A stretch of DNA of 50,580 nucleotides from Candidatus Kryptoniota bacterium (lineage in GTDB: Bacteria; Bacteroidota; Ignavibacteria; Kryptoniales; JAKASW01), in contig JAHECO010000028.1 in the NCBI GenBank assembly GCA_024641705.1, positions 1 to 50,580 of the forward strand, in the 5' to 3' direction. Shown piece by piece: positions 27,063 to 33,837 of the stretch. The translations under genes were made by a program, and so were the position numbers. The notes under the pieces are model-generated. The model did no database searches, was not told where the DNA came from, and was given only the letters and a program-made list of their open reading frames with translations. Numbering within the stretch: position 1 is the stretch's first letter; the number at the start of each line of letters is the position of its first letter.

Positions 27063-27974
27063 GTGGATAGGCGCACATTTGTAAAGCAAACACTCGGTGC
27101 TTCAATTGCCTTCGGTGCGTTCATGAAGACGGGGAGTCTGTTGAGCGAACTCGGTAATCTTCAGTTGCCGTATGATCTCGTGGCAATAAAAGGCGGTGAG
27201 CCCGATTCCATGTTCGATAGCGGAATTGCTGCGCTCGGCGGGATGAAGGCCTTCGTCAAGAAGGGTGACAAGGTCGTCGTGAAGCCGAATATCGGCTGGG
27301 ATGTCTCTCCCGAGAGAGCTGGAAATACAAATCCGAAACTGGTTGCAAGGATCATTCAACATTGCTTCGATGCCGGAGCCAAGGATGTCTCGGTGGTCGA
27401 CCATCCGTGCGACCAATGGCAGAGGTGTTACAGCAACAGCGGGATCCAGAAGGCTGCCAGCGACGTAGGTGCGAAAGTAATTCCGGGCGCGAGCGCAAGC
27501 TACTATCATAATGTATCGGTCCCGAAAGGGATATCACTGAAGTCGACGCAGGAACACGAGGTGATACTCGATGCGGACGTGTTCATCAACGTGCCGGTCC
27601 TCAAGAATCACAGCGGTCCAAGATTGACGATGGGCATGAAGAACCTGATGGGAAATGTGTGGGACCGACAATACTGGCACAGGACAGACCTTGACCAGTG
27701 CATAGCCGACTTCTCGACTTACCGCAAGCCGACCCTCAATGTCCTTGATGCATACTACGTGATGAAACGAAACGGGCCGCGCGGAATATCTACCGGCGAT
27801 CTCGTGATGATGAAATCGCAGCTGATCTCGACCGATATAGTCGCGCTCGATGTCGCAGGAGCAAAGCTTTTCGGCATAGATCCAAACGAGGTGCGATATA
27901 TAAAGGTTGCGGAGGAGATGAAAGTCGGGCGCGCCGATCTTGAGAACCTGAACATCAAGCGGATCTCGATGTGA
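27063..27974 (+). CDS. DUF362 family protein with N-terminal export signal
   Basis: 303 aa from GTG 27063, with AAAGGAGG about 7 nt upstream. The N-terminus MDRRTFVKQTLGASIAFGAF resembles a Tat signal (RR followed by a hydrophobic core). The rest is DUF362: KVVVKPNIGWD, HCFDAGAKDVSVVDHPCD, VFINVPVLKNHSGPRLTMGMKNLMGNVWDR and the C-terminal DIVALDVAGAKLFGIDP. The family is found with iron-sulfur proteins but has no settled biochemical role. Family members often carry their own 4Fe-4S ferredoxin domain; this one has none, while the next gene codes for an eight-motif membrane polyferredoxin. Export plus this neighbour suggest a periplasmic redox unit (inference). The genes are separated by 200 nt. 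Confidence 0.88.
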   Translation: MDRRTFVKQTLGASIAFGAFMKTGSLLSELGNLQLPYDLVAIKGGEPDSMFDSGIAALGGMKAFVKKGDKVVVKPNIGWDVSPERAGNTNPKLVARIIQHCFDAGAKDVSVVDHPCDQWQRCYSNSGIQKAASDVGAKVIPGASASYYHNVSVPKGISLKSTQEHEVILDADVFINVPVLKNHSGPRLTMGMKNLMGNVWDRQYWHRTDLDQCIADFSTYRKPTLNVLDAYYVMKRNGPRGISTGDLVMMKSQLISTDIVALDVAGAKLFGIDPNEVRYIKVAEEMKVGRADLENLNIKRISM

Positions 27975-28015
27975 CAGTGGGCGGTGAGACCGCGGTTCCG
28001 GTTTTTCCCTGTTGG

Positions 28016-28033
28016 AAACCGATGAATCGGTTT
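28016..28033. repeat. Perfect short inverted repeat between DUF362 and polyferredoxin genes
   Basis: AAACCGAT-ga-ATCGGTTT, eight-base arms with a 2-nt gap, 42 nt after the DUF362 stop and 142 nt before the polyferredoxin start. The short loop makes an RNA hairpin poor and a protein-binding dyad likelier. No T-run follows. Apart from it I see nothing in the 200-nt gap. Confidence 0.4.
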
Positions 28034-28174
28034 GCCTTCAGGATGAATTCATTATCCGCACAATGATAAATCATGGTGCAATCATGCTCCTGGGTTGTAA
28101 TCGAGGCGCAGGCAATTCAAAGGGGCGTCAGCTGAGAATATACAAGTGACCAAGGATAGCGGAGGTACTCTGAC

Positions 28175-29740
28175 TTGACCCGCAACACCTGGAAAAAAAT
28201 AAAGGACCTTCGGGTAATCGTTTCGCTGATCTTCTTGGTGCTTTTTACTGCGCTCTTCCTGGACGCTTGGCACCTGGTTCCGCCGAAGCTTGCCGCGGTA
28301 CTTACATCGCTCCAGATAGTCCCCTCCGTACTCAAAGCGGTTATCGTGGGTGGCACAGCGACCCTGTTCGTACTCGCGTTTATTGTGCTGATGACACTCT
28401 TCCTTGGACGCGTCTATTGCTCCACGATCTGCCCACTCGGAGTGCTTCAGGATTTTCTCATCAGGCTCGCCCGGAAGATGAATCGGCGGAAGCGTTTCAG
28501 ATACAACAGGGCTCCGCAGTGGCTGCAATACTCCGTCCTGGCGATCGCGGTCATACTTGTTCTCTTTGGGACCAGCATGATCATAGGCGACCTTCTCGAG
28601 CCGTTCAGCAACTACGGGAGAATCGTAAACGCTCTCGCGTTGCCCGTCATTGTGTTGACGAACAATGCGGCTGCCGACATACTTGCACGGTTTGGAATCT
28701 ATTTCCTTTACAATATCCCGCTGCACTTGGAAGGTATCGGCGCCCTTGCGCTAGGCCTTCTATTCTTCGTGACTCTCGGGTATATGAGTCTGACCGAAGG
28801 GCGGTTGTTCTGCAATACATTCTGTCCCGCAGGCGCCATACTGAGCCTGCTTTCGCGAATATCGGTCTACAGGCTGGTGATCGCGAAAGACGTTTGCAAC
28901 GACTGCGGTGCATGCGATAAAGTCTGCAAGGCGGAGTGCATCGACAGCGAGGCGAAGCGTATCGACTTCAGCGCGTGCGTGGGATGTTTCAACTGCGTCC
29001 GTTCATGTCCTGAGGAGGCGATCCAGTATGAGAGAAGAAGAATTCCCGATGTCCAGATAGCCGGGGTCGGGTTCGATCAGGGAAGGAGGGAATTCTTTCG
29101 CAACGTCACGGTTCCGACTGCAGCGTTTCTTCTGGCGCCGGGCCTGGTTCAGGGCGGCAGCGTGCTGTCCGGTAAGGCGAAGCCCGTGACGCCCCCCGGC
29201 TCGCTGAGCTTCCGCCACTTCACCAGCCTCTGTACCGCGTGCCATCTTTGCGCGACTTCCTGTCCTACCGGCGTCCTTCAGCCGTCCTTCCTCGACTTCG
29301 GCCTTGCCGGCATGTTCCAGCCGAAGATGGATTACACGGTCAACTACTGCAACTACGACTGCGCGATCTGCGGCGACGTATGCCCGACCGGCGCGATAGT
29401 ACCGCTCGACGTGGAGACGAAGAAGCTCGTTCAGATCGGGAAGACCACGTTCAAAAAGGACGATTGCGTCGTTGTCTCGAAGAAAAAGGAATGTGCGGCC
29501 TGTTCGGAGCACTGCCCGACGAAGGCCGTGCATATGGTGCCTTATGAAAACGGTTTGCGCCTCCCCGAGATCGATGACAAACTCTGCATAGGCTGCGGTG
29601 CCTGCGAGCATGCCTGCCCGGTTACCCCGAATAAGCCGATATTCGTCACGGCGAACGAAATACATCTTAAAGCCGAGAAGCCAAAGGTCGAAAAGGAAAA
29701 GGAGCCGGTCCCCGCCACCCCCGGAGATTTTCCTTTCTAG
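28175..29740 (+). CDS. NapH/NosR-type membrane polyferredoxin
   Basis: 521 aa. The N-terminal half has about five membrane helices and two CxxxCPxG-type motifs at loops (CSTICPLGVLQ and CNTFCPAGAIL), as in the NapH/NosR/RdxA family of membrane electron-transfer proteins. The C-terminal half adds repeated 4Fe-4S sites: CNDCGACDKVCKAEC, CVGCFNCVRSCP, CTACHLCATSCP, CDCAICGDVCP-like (CNYDCAICGDVCP), CAACSEHCP and CIGCGACEHACP. That number of clusters indicates a wire that passes electrons across or along the membrane. The tail is Lys/Glu/Pro-rich. It starts at TTG 28175 with GGAGG about 12 nt upstream. With the exported DUF362 protein it may form one redox system; neither donor nor acceptor is encoded nearby. 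Confidence 0.9.
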   Translation: MTRNTWKKIKDLRVIVSLIFLVLFTALFLDAWHLVPPKLAAVLTSLQIVPSVLKAVIVGGTATLFVLAFIVLMTLFLGRVYCSTICPLGVLQDFLIRLARKMNRRKRFRYNRAPQWLQYSVLAIAVILVLFGTSMIIGDLLEPFSNYGRIVNALALPVIVLTNNAAADILARFGIYFLYNIPLHLEGIGALALGLLFFVTLGYMSLTEGRLFCNTFCPAGAILSLLSRISVYRLVIAKDVCNDCGACDKVCKAECIDSEAKRIDFSACVGCFNCVRSCPEEAIQYERRRIPDVQIAGVGFDQGRREFFRNVTVPTAAFLLAPGLVQGGSVLSGKAKPVTPPGSLSFRHFTSLCTACHLCATSCPTGVLQPSFLDFGLAGMFQPKMDYTVNYCNYDCAICGDVCPTGAIVPLDVETKKLVQIGKTTFKKDDCVVVSKKKECAACSEHCPTKAVHMVPYENGLRLPEIDDKLCIGCGACEHACPVTPNKPIFVTANEIHLKAEKPKVEKEKEPVPATPGDFPF

Positions 29741-29752
29741 GCGCCGGTCCGC

Positions 29753-31216
29753 CTATCTTCCGAACCTCATCCGTTTCAGAAAATTAGTTTCTTCCGCGAT
29801 CGGAAATCTCATAAGTAAAAGCATGATGAAGAATCCTGCGAGAGCGGCGAGCTTAAACAGCTGTTCGTGCACGCCGGGGAACAGAGCATGTCTGAAAGCA
29901 TGGGCGGTGACAATTATCCCGAGCGCTATGCCGATTTTCAAAAGTCTTCCAAGTTCGTAGTGAACGGGGTAGAAACGCTGCGAGACGAAATAGATCGCGA
30001 TCGCCATCCCGGCGTAAGCGAAGAAGGTCGCCCACGCGGCGCCGAACATTCCAAACCTGGGTATGAGGAGAAGGTTTATCACGACGTTGATGGCGGCGCC
30101 GATCCCGGTGATGTACGGAAGATGCGATGTCTTCTTTTCGATGTAAATGCCGGCCATGAAGTTGACGTACATCCCGTTGAAGAGATAGCCGAGCAGGACT
30201 ATCGGCACGATCCCGAGGCCGGACCAGTAAGCGGGGTTTATTATGAACCGGTGCAGTACCCTGATCTTGACCAGGTCGTCGATGTAAAGCGACACCAGCA
30301 GTACGACGACGGAGCTGAAGAGGACAAAGTACGTCAGTATCCTCGAGTACATCTGCTTTGCATTCGGCTCGGAAGCGTGGGTCAGGAAGAAGGGCCGCCA
30401 GGCGTAGTCATACATCGAGACGACAAGCATCATGAATATCCCGAGCCGGTAATTGGCCTGGTAGATTCCGACCGTGCTTTCGTTGGTGAGAGCAAGCAGT
30501 ATAGGCCTGTCGATGACCTGTACCATCATCGCCGCCAGACCGGCGGGGATATAGGGAAGTCCGAACTTCAGGAGCGCCTTGTAAAGGTCCTTCCTGAAGT
30601 GGAGGCCGAGCTTCCGAAGTATAGTGGGGAGAAGGAGAACCAGCGTCACCGAAGACGCTATCACGCCGCTTATGAAGATCCCCTCGACGCCCTTGTGGAA
30701 CCTGACCAGCAGGACGACGTTTGCCGCGACGTTCACCACGATGTTGATGATTTTTATCGCGGCAAAAGTCTTCACTTTCCTCTCGAGCCGCAGCGCCGCA
30801 AACGGGATCACCGCCAGCGAGTCGAGGAGAAGCATCAGTGCGGAGTACCTGATCGTGTCGGCAAACTCGGGCGGCACTTCCACCACCGGGGCCAGCCTCG
30901 TGCTGTTGAAGAAGATCAGCGCGGAGAAGAGAAGGGAGCTCAGCACCACGGAAATGAACGGGGTAGAAAATATCTCCTTGTCGTTCCCGATTTCTCTCGT
31001 CGACGCGTACTTAAAGAACGCCGACTCCATCCCGTACATGTAGACGATATTCATGAACGCGATGTAGGAATATACCGTCGCTACGACGCCGTACTGGGAC
31101 GTGGTAAGGACGTTCGTGTAGAACGGTACGAGAAGGAAATTCAGGAACCTTCCGACGATCGTGCTCACACCGTAGACGGCGGTGTCGGCACCGAGGCTCT
31201 TTATCTTGTCAAGCAA
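29753..31216 (-). CDS. Polysaccharide/oligosaccharide flippase (Wzx-like, MOP superfamily)
   Basis: 487 aa, almost wholly hydrophobic, with about 12-14 membrane segments, starting MLDKIKSLGADTAVYGVSTIVGRFLNFLLVPFYTNVLTTSQYG. This opening (a conserved GxxxIVGRxLNFLLVPFYT stretch with the YG turn) is typical of the polysaccharide-biosynthesis branch of the MATE/MOP superfamily that moves lipid-linked sugars across the inner membrane. The substrate is unknown. No glycosyltransferase gene is adjacent, so it is not part of a full surface-polysaccharide cluster in this window. It converges with the polyferredoxin gene (12-nt gap). Confidence 0.9.
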   Translation of the reverse strand: MLDKIKSLGADTAVYGVSTIVGRFLNFLLVPFYTNVLTTSQYGVVATVYSYIAFMNIVYMYGMESAFFKYASTREIGNDKEIFSTPFISVVLSSLLFSALIFFNSTRLAPVVEVPPEFADTIRYSALMLLLDSLAVIPFAALRLERKVKTFAAIKIINIVVNVAANVVLLVRFHKGVEGIFISGVIASSVTLVLLLPTILRKLGLHFRKDLYKALLKFGLPYIPAGLAAMMVQVIDRPILLALTNESTVGIYQANYRLGIFMMLVVSMYDYAWRPFFLTHASEPNAKQMYSRILTYFVLFSSVVVLLVSLYIDDLVKIRVLHRFIINPAYWSGLGIVPIVLLGYLFNGMYVNFMAGIYIEKKTSHLPYITGIGAAINVVINLLLIPRFGMFGAAWATFFAYAGMAIAIYFVSQRFYPVHYELGRLLKIGIALGIIVTAHAFRHALFPGVHEQLFKLAALAGFFIMLLLMRFPIAEETNFLKRMRFGR

Positions 31217-31252
31217 CGCAGGTTACCAAGGCTTCCGCGGTCCAACGTGAGG

Positions 31253-31284
31253 GGAATACTGGAATGCTGGAATGATGGAATGTT
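31253..31284. repeat. Octamer-periodic array, locus 2
   Basis: Four consecutive 8-nt units GGAATACT, GGAATGCT, GGAATGAT and GGAATGTT lie between the stop of the S23-type gene and the start of the flippase. In reverse complement these are AnnATTCC units, the same pattern as the other arrays but inverted relative to the array at 31847. Confidence 0.8.
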
Positions 31285-31328
31285 GACTCTATATGAGACG
31301 ATATGCAGCCGATGTTCATCCAGCCCCT

Positions 31329-31775
31329 CTAATGTGCTTGGGGCGCATACGCGGCAGTCGACTCTTTGAATTCATCCTCCCAAGTGCCGGACCGTCTCTT
31401 GGACTGCAGTGATCTTACAAGCGCTATGAGTCTGTTCTCAATTGCGTAGTGCAGTTTATCGAATTCTTCGAATTGTTCTGCCGTCACGTATCCCGCTTTC
31501 CTGAGCCCGGTCATCCTTGTCAATGCCTCTCCTGATGAGCCCAATGCTACGTTGAGGTACTGCAGATATTCGTTCAGCGACCTTCTACAATAACCTTCTG
31601 CTATATTCGCCGAGACGGATTGAGTAGCGTCCAGGATCTGCGCCCTCAGCTTGAAGTCTAGTCCATCTATTCTGGTAAGGATTGAGTGTGTCAAACCGAA
31701 CAGATCGAGTGCTTCATTCCAGACCGTAAGCTTCATGTATCCTCGATTAACATTACGCCTTCTACTGTAATCCAT
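31329..31775 (-). CDS. Four-helix-bundle protein (23S rRNA intervening-sequence / S23 family)
   Basis: 148 aa. The segment LTVWNEALDLFGLTHSIL followed by LRAQILDATQSVSANIAEGYCRRSLNEYLQYLNVALGSSGEALT is the signature of the S23/avd-like four-helix-bundle family. The conserved S(V)ANIAEG turn joins helices 1 and 2, and the SxGEa motif is in helix 3. The family was first found in intervening sequences of 23S rRNA genes but is also common as lone chromosomal genes; its function is not settled. The start has a run of six G about 5 nt upstream; a second in-frame Met at residue 14 is possible. The gene is bracketed by octamer arrays in opposite orientations. Confidence 0.88.
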   Translation of the reverse strand: MDYSRRRNVNRGYMKLTVWNEALDLFGLTHSILTRIDGLDFKLRAQILDATQSVSANIAEGYCRRSLNEYLQYLNVALGSSGEALTRMTGLRKAGYVTAEQFEEFDKLHYAIENRLIALVRSLQSKRRSGTWEDEFKESTAAYAPQAH

Positions 31776-31846
31776 CGTTACCCCCCAATTTCTCTTGAAT
31801 CAAAATCGAGCCCGCTTCATCCAGCCTATCTCTGCTTCGCACTATT

Positions 31847-31910
31847 CCATCATTCCACTATTCCACCATTTCGTCTTTCCATTAATCCAACAATCCACTA
31901 ATCCATTAAT
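31847..31910. repeat. Octamer-periodic array, locus 3 (longest)
   Basis: Eight 8-nt units in exact register: CCATCATT, CCACTATT, CCACCATT, TCGTCTTT, CCATTAAT, CCAACAAT, CCACTAAT, CCATTAAT. Seven of eight start CCA, and all end in TT or AT. The last unit contains the stop codon of the Trm112-like gene (31906-31908). The 14-nt string ATTCCATCATTCCA at 31844-31857 occurs inverted at 31268-31281. Confidence 0.85.
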
Positions 31911-32091
31911 CCTTGGCCGCCCCTTCCTCCGGGTTATCCTCGACAAGCATTATCGGAATATCATTCTCCACCCTGTAGATGTGCCCGCACTTCTTGCAGG
32001 TAAGCGTGTTCTTCTCGGCGCTGTAATCCAGCTCGCCCCGGCATTCCGGCTTGGGGCAGCAGAGTATGTCGAGTAATTCTTTTTTGAGCAT
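31906..32091 (-). CDS. Trm112-like zinc-binding protein
   Basis: 61 aa. The pattern LLDILCCPKPECRGEL...LTCKKCGHIYRVENDIPIMLVED is that of the Trm112/YcaR family: a small zinc-ribbon of two cysteine pairs (Cys12/Cys17 and Cys32/Cys35) followed by the conserved DIPIML strand. In eukaryotes and archaea Trm112 activates several methyltransferases; bacterial relatives are usually near lipid A or cell-envelope genes and are poorly characterised. The start has AAGGAG about 8 nt upstream. The first metal pair is CP-KPE-C, slightly longer than the usual CPxC. The stop codon lies within an octamer array. Confidence 0.9.
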   Translation of the reverse strand: MLKKELLDILCCPKPECRGELDYSAEKNTLTCKKCGHIYRVENDIPIMLVEDNPEEGAAKD

Positions 32092-32111
32092 AGGTCACTC
32101 CTTATGAAAAG

Positions 32112-32153
32112 TCAAAAGTGAGAGTTCAAATGTCAAAAGTACATCTCAAAAGT
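32112..32153. repeat. Short TCAAAAGT repeat cluster
   Basis: TCAAAAGT occurs three times, at 32112-32119, 32133-32140 and 32146-32153, with spacings of 21 and 13 nt, between the thioesterase stop and the Trm112-like start. A fourth partial copy, GAAAAGT, lies at 32106. No coding function is seen in this 122-nt gap. Confidence 0.6.
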
Positions 32154-32213
32154 AAAAAGCCTGGAATGAGCATCCATTAGGGATTGGACCCTGGATTTGA
32201 ATTCTGATTTCAA

Positions 32214-32615
32214 TCACAGTTTCCCATGAAGCAGATCCAGGAACAGCTTCGGTGCGCGGACGGGTCTTCCGGATTTGACATCGACGAAGCTGTGGGATGT
32301 GAACCCTTCGGTCATCTTCTCCGGGCCGCGGAATATTTCGTATTCGATCCGAAGCCTCGCCTTCGGCGGCTCCTTGAGCGTGGCAACGACCTCGATCGTG
32401 TCGTCGTACTGGACCTGTCTGATGTATTTGGCGTATGCCTCGATCAGGGGCAGGAAAAATCCGGCCTGTTCAAACTCCCGGTAGGTCATGCCCAGCGAGC
32501 GCATGAGTTCGGCTCTGCCGACCTCGAAGTACTCGAAATACCTGCCGTTGTAGACGCCGTGCATTTGATCGGTCTCGGCATAGCGGACTCGAATGCTGGT
32601 TCTTACGGAATACAT
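32214..32615 (-). CDS. Acyl-CoA thioesterase, hotdog fold (4HBT/YbgC-like)
   Basis: 133 aa. The segment VRYAETDQMHGVYNGRYFEYFEVGRAELMRSLG matches the active-site helix of the 4-hydroxybenzoyl-CoA thioesterase family, with catalytic Asp16 of TDQM and the following hydrophobic helix. The second half, VQYDDTIEVVATLKEP, gives the central beta-strands of the hotdog fold. It should hydrolyse acyl-CoA thioesters in the cytosol; chain length is not readable. It lies 18 nt downstream of accA on the same strand, which suits an operon related to fatty-acid metabolism. Confidence 0.9.
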   Translation of the reverse strand: MYSVRTSIRVRYAETDQMHGVYNGRYFEYFEVGRAELMRSLGMTYREFEQAGFFLPLIEAYAKYIRQVQYDDTIEVVATLKEPPKARLRIEYEIFRGPEKMTEGFTSHSFVDVKSGRPVRAPKLFLDLLHGKL

Positions 32616-32633
32616 CTTATGTGGGTGGTTTCC

Positions 32634-33587
32634 TTATTTGCCGGAATAGGAGCCCATCGCCCCGAATTTCGCGATGCGGGCCTCGACCAGTTTTTCCGGC
32701 TTAACCTTCAAAAGGACGGCAAGTTCTTCCGCCAGGATTTTCTTCAGCGTATCCGCCGCGGCCGCGGGGTTCTTGTGTGCTCCGCCAAGTGGCTCAGGTA
32801 TTATCCTGTCGATTATCTTCTGCTCGAGCAGGTCGACCGCAGTCAACTTCAGGGCCTCAGCCGCCTGTTCTTTGTAATCCCAGCTTCTCCAGAGAATCGA
32901 CGAGCATGACTCCGGGGCGATCACCGAGTACCATGAATTTTCCATCATCAGTATTCTGTCGCCGACGCCGAGGCCGAGTGCGCCGCCGGACGCTCCTTCT
33001 CCGATTATCGCGACGACGATCGGTACGCGGAGCTGTGCCATCTCGAAGAGATTCCGCGCTATCGCCTCCGCCTGCCCGCGTTCCTCCGCTTCTATGCCGG
33101 GATATGCACCGGGCGTGTCGAGCAGCGTCACGACAGGTTTTCCGAATTTCTCGGCGAGCTTCATGAGACGGAGTGCTTTCCTGTACCCCTCGGGGTTGGG
33201 CATCCCGAAATTCCTGTAAATATTGGATTTGGTGTCGCGCCCCTTCTGCTGTCCGATGACCATGACAGTCTTGCCATCGAGTTTCGCGAATCCCCCGACG
33301 ACCGCGTGGTCATCGCCGAAATGCCTGTCGCCGTGCAGTTCGATGAAGTCCGTCGTCATCAGGTTTATGTAATCCAACGTGTAGGGCCTTTCAGGATGGC
33401 GCGCAAGCTGCACGCGCTGCCACCGCGTTAGGTTGGAATAAATGTCGGTCCTGAGCTCGCTTATTCGCGATTCAAGTTTTGAAATTTCATCAGCAATGTC
33501 AAGTTGGCCGGAAAGCTTCCGCATCTCTTCGACCTTCTGTTCCAGCTCGATGATCGGTTTTTCGAATTCTAATGTCTGCTTTGCCAT
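32634..33587 (-). CDS. accA: Acetyl-CoA carboxylase carboxyltransferase subunit alpha
   Basis: 317 aa from ATG 33587 ([12 protein letters not shown]); a TTG three codons upstream is also in frame, and neither has a strong ribosome binding site. The N-terminal coiled region [17 protein letters not shown] is followed by the crotonase-like carboxyltransferase core: [57 protein letters not shown] and the C-terminal [13 protein letters not shown]. With AccD, encoded elsewhere, it transfers carboxyl from biotin to acetyl-CoA, giving malonyl-CoA for fatty-acid synthesis. Length is typical. The accD, accB and accC genes are not in this window. Confidence 0.98.
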   Translation of the reverse strand: MAKQTLEFEKPIIELEQKVEEMRKLSGQLDIADEISKLESRISELRTDIYSNLTRWQRVQLARHPERPYTLDYINLMTTDFIELHGDRHFGDDHAVVGGFAKLDGKTVMVIGQQKGRDTKSNIYRNFGMPNPEGYRKALRLMKLAEKFGKPVVTLLDTPGAYPGIEAEERGQAEAIARNLFEMAQLRVPIVVAIIGEGASGGALGLGVGDRILMMENSWYSVIAPESCSSILWRSWDYKEQAAEALKLTAVDLLEQKIIDRIIPEPLGGAHKNPAAAADTLKKILAEELAVLLKVKPEKLVEARIAKFGAMGSYSGK

Positions 33588-33837
33588 ATTCTGCAAAAAA
33601 GGTAACCCGCTACGGTGTAAAAAGTCAAGCGCTGGAGCTTATCTCGTGTAACCGCGCAGCGAGGGCGCTATGATGCCCAAAAGGCAAGGGGGTGAGCGGG
33701 ACTCTCTGTTTTTGGCTATGTTAAGAAAGAGAATATGCCGATACAAAGAGAACAGAGTACAAACCACGTTTCTTCAGTAGAAACAAGATTGAGGCGTCAA
33801 AAGCGCACGCGGCACTGCAAGGCGGTGTCACCACTCC

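Noticed and set aside
29867-31369. 500-codon open frame on the + strand
   Set aside because: It lies antisense to the flippase gene and has the Arg/Asp/His/Tyr-rich composition of a shadow frame; the minus-strand protein has clear membrane-protein character.
23367-31910. CRISPR array
   Set aside because: The periodic arrays have an 8-nt period, no spacer-repeat structure and no cas genes nearby.
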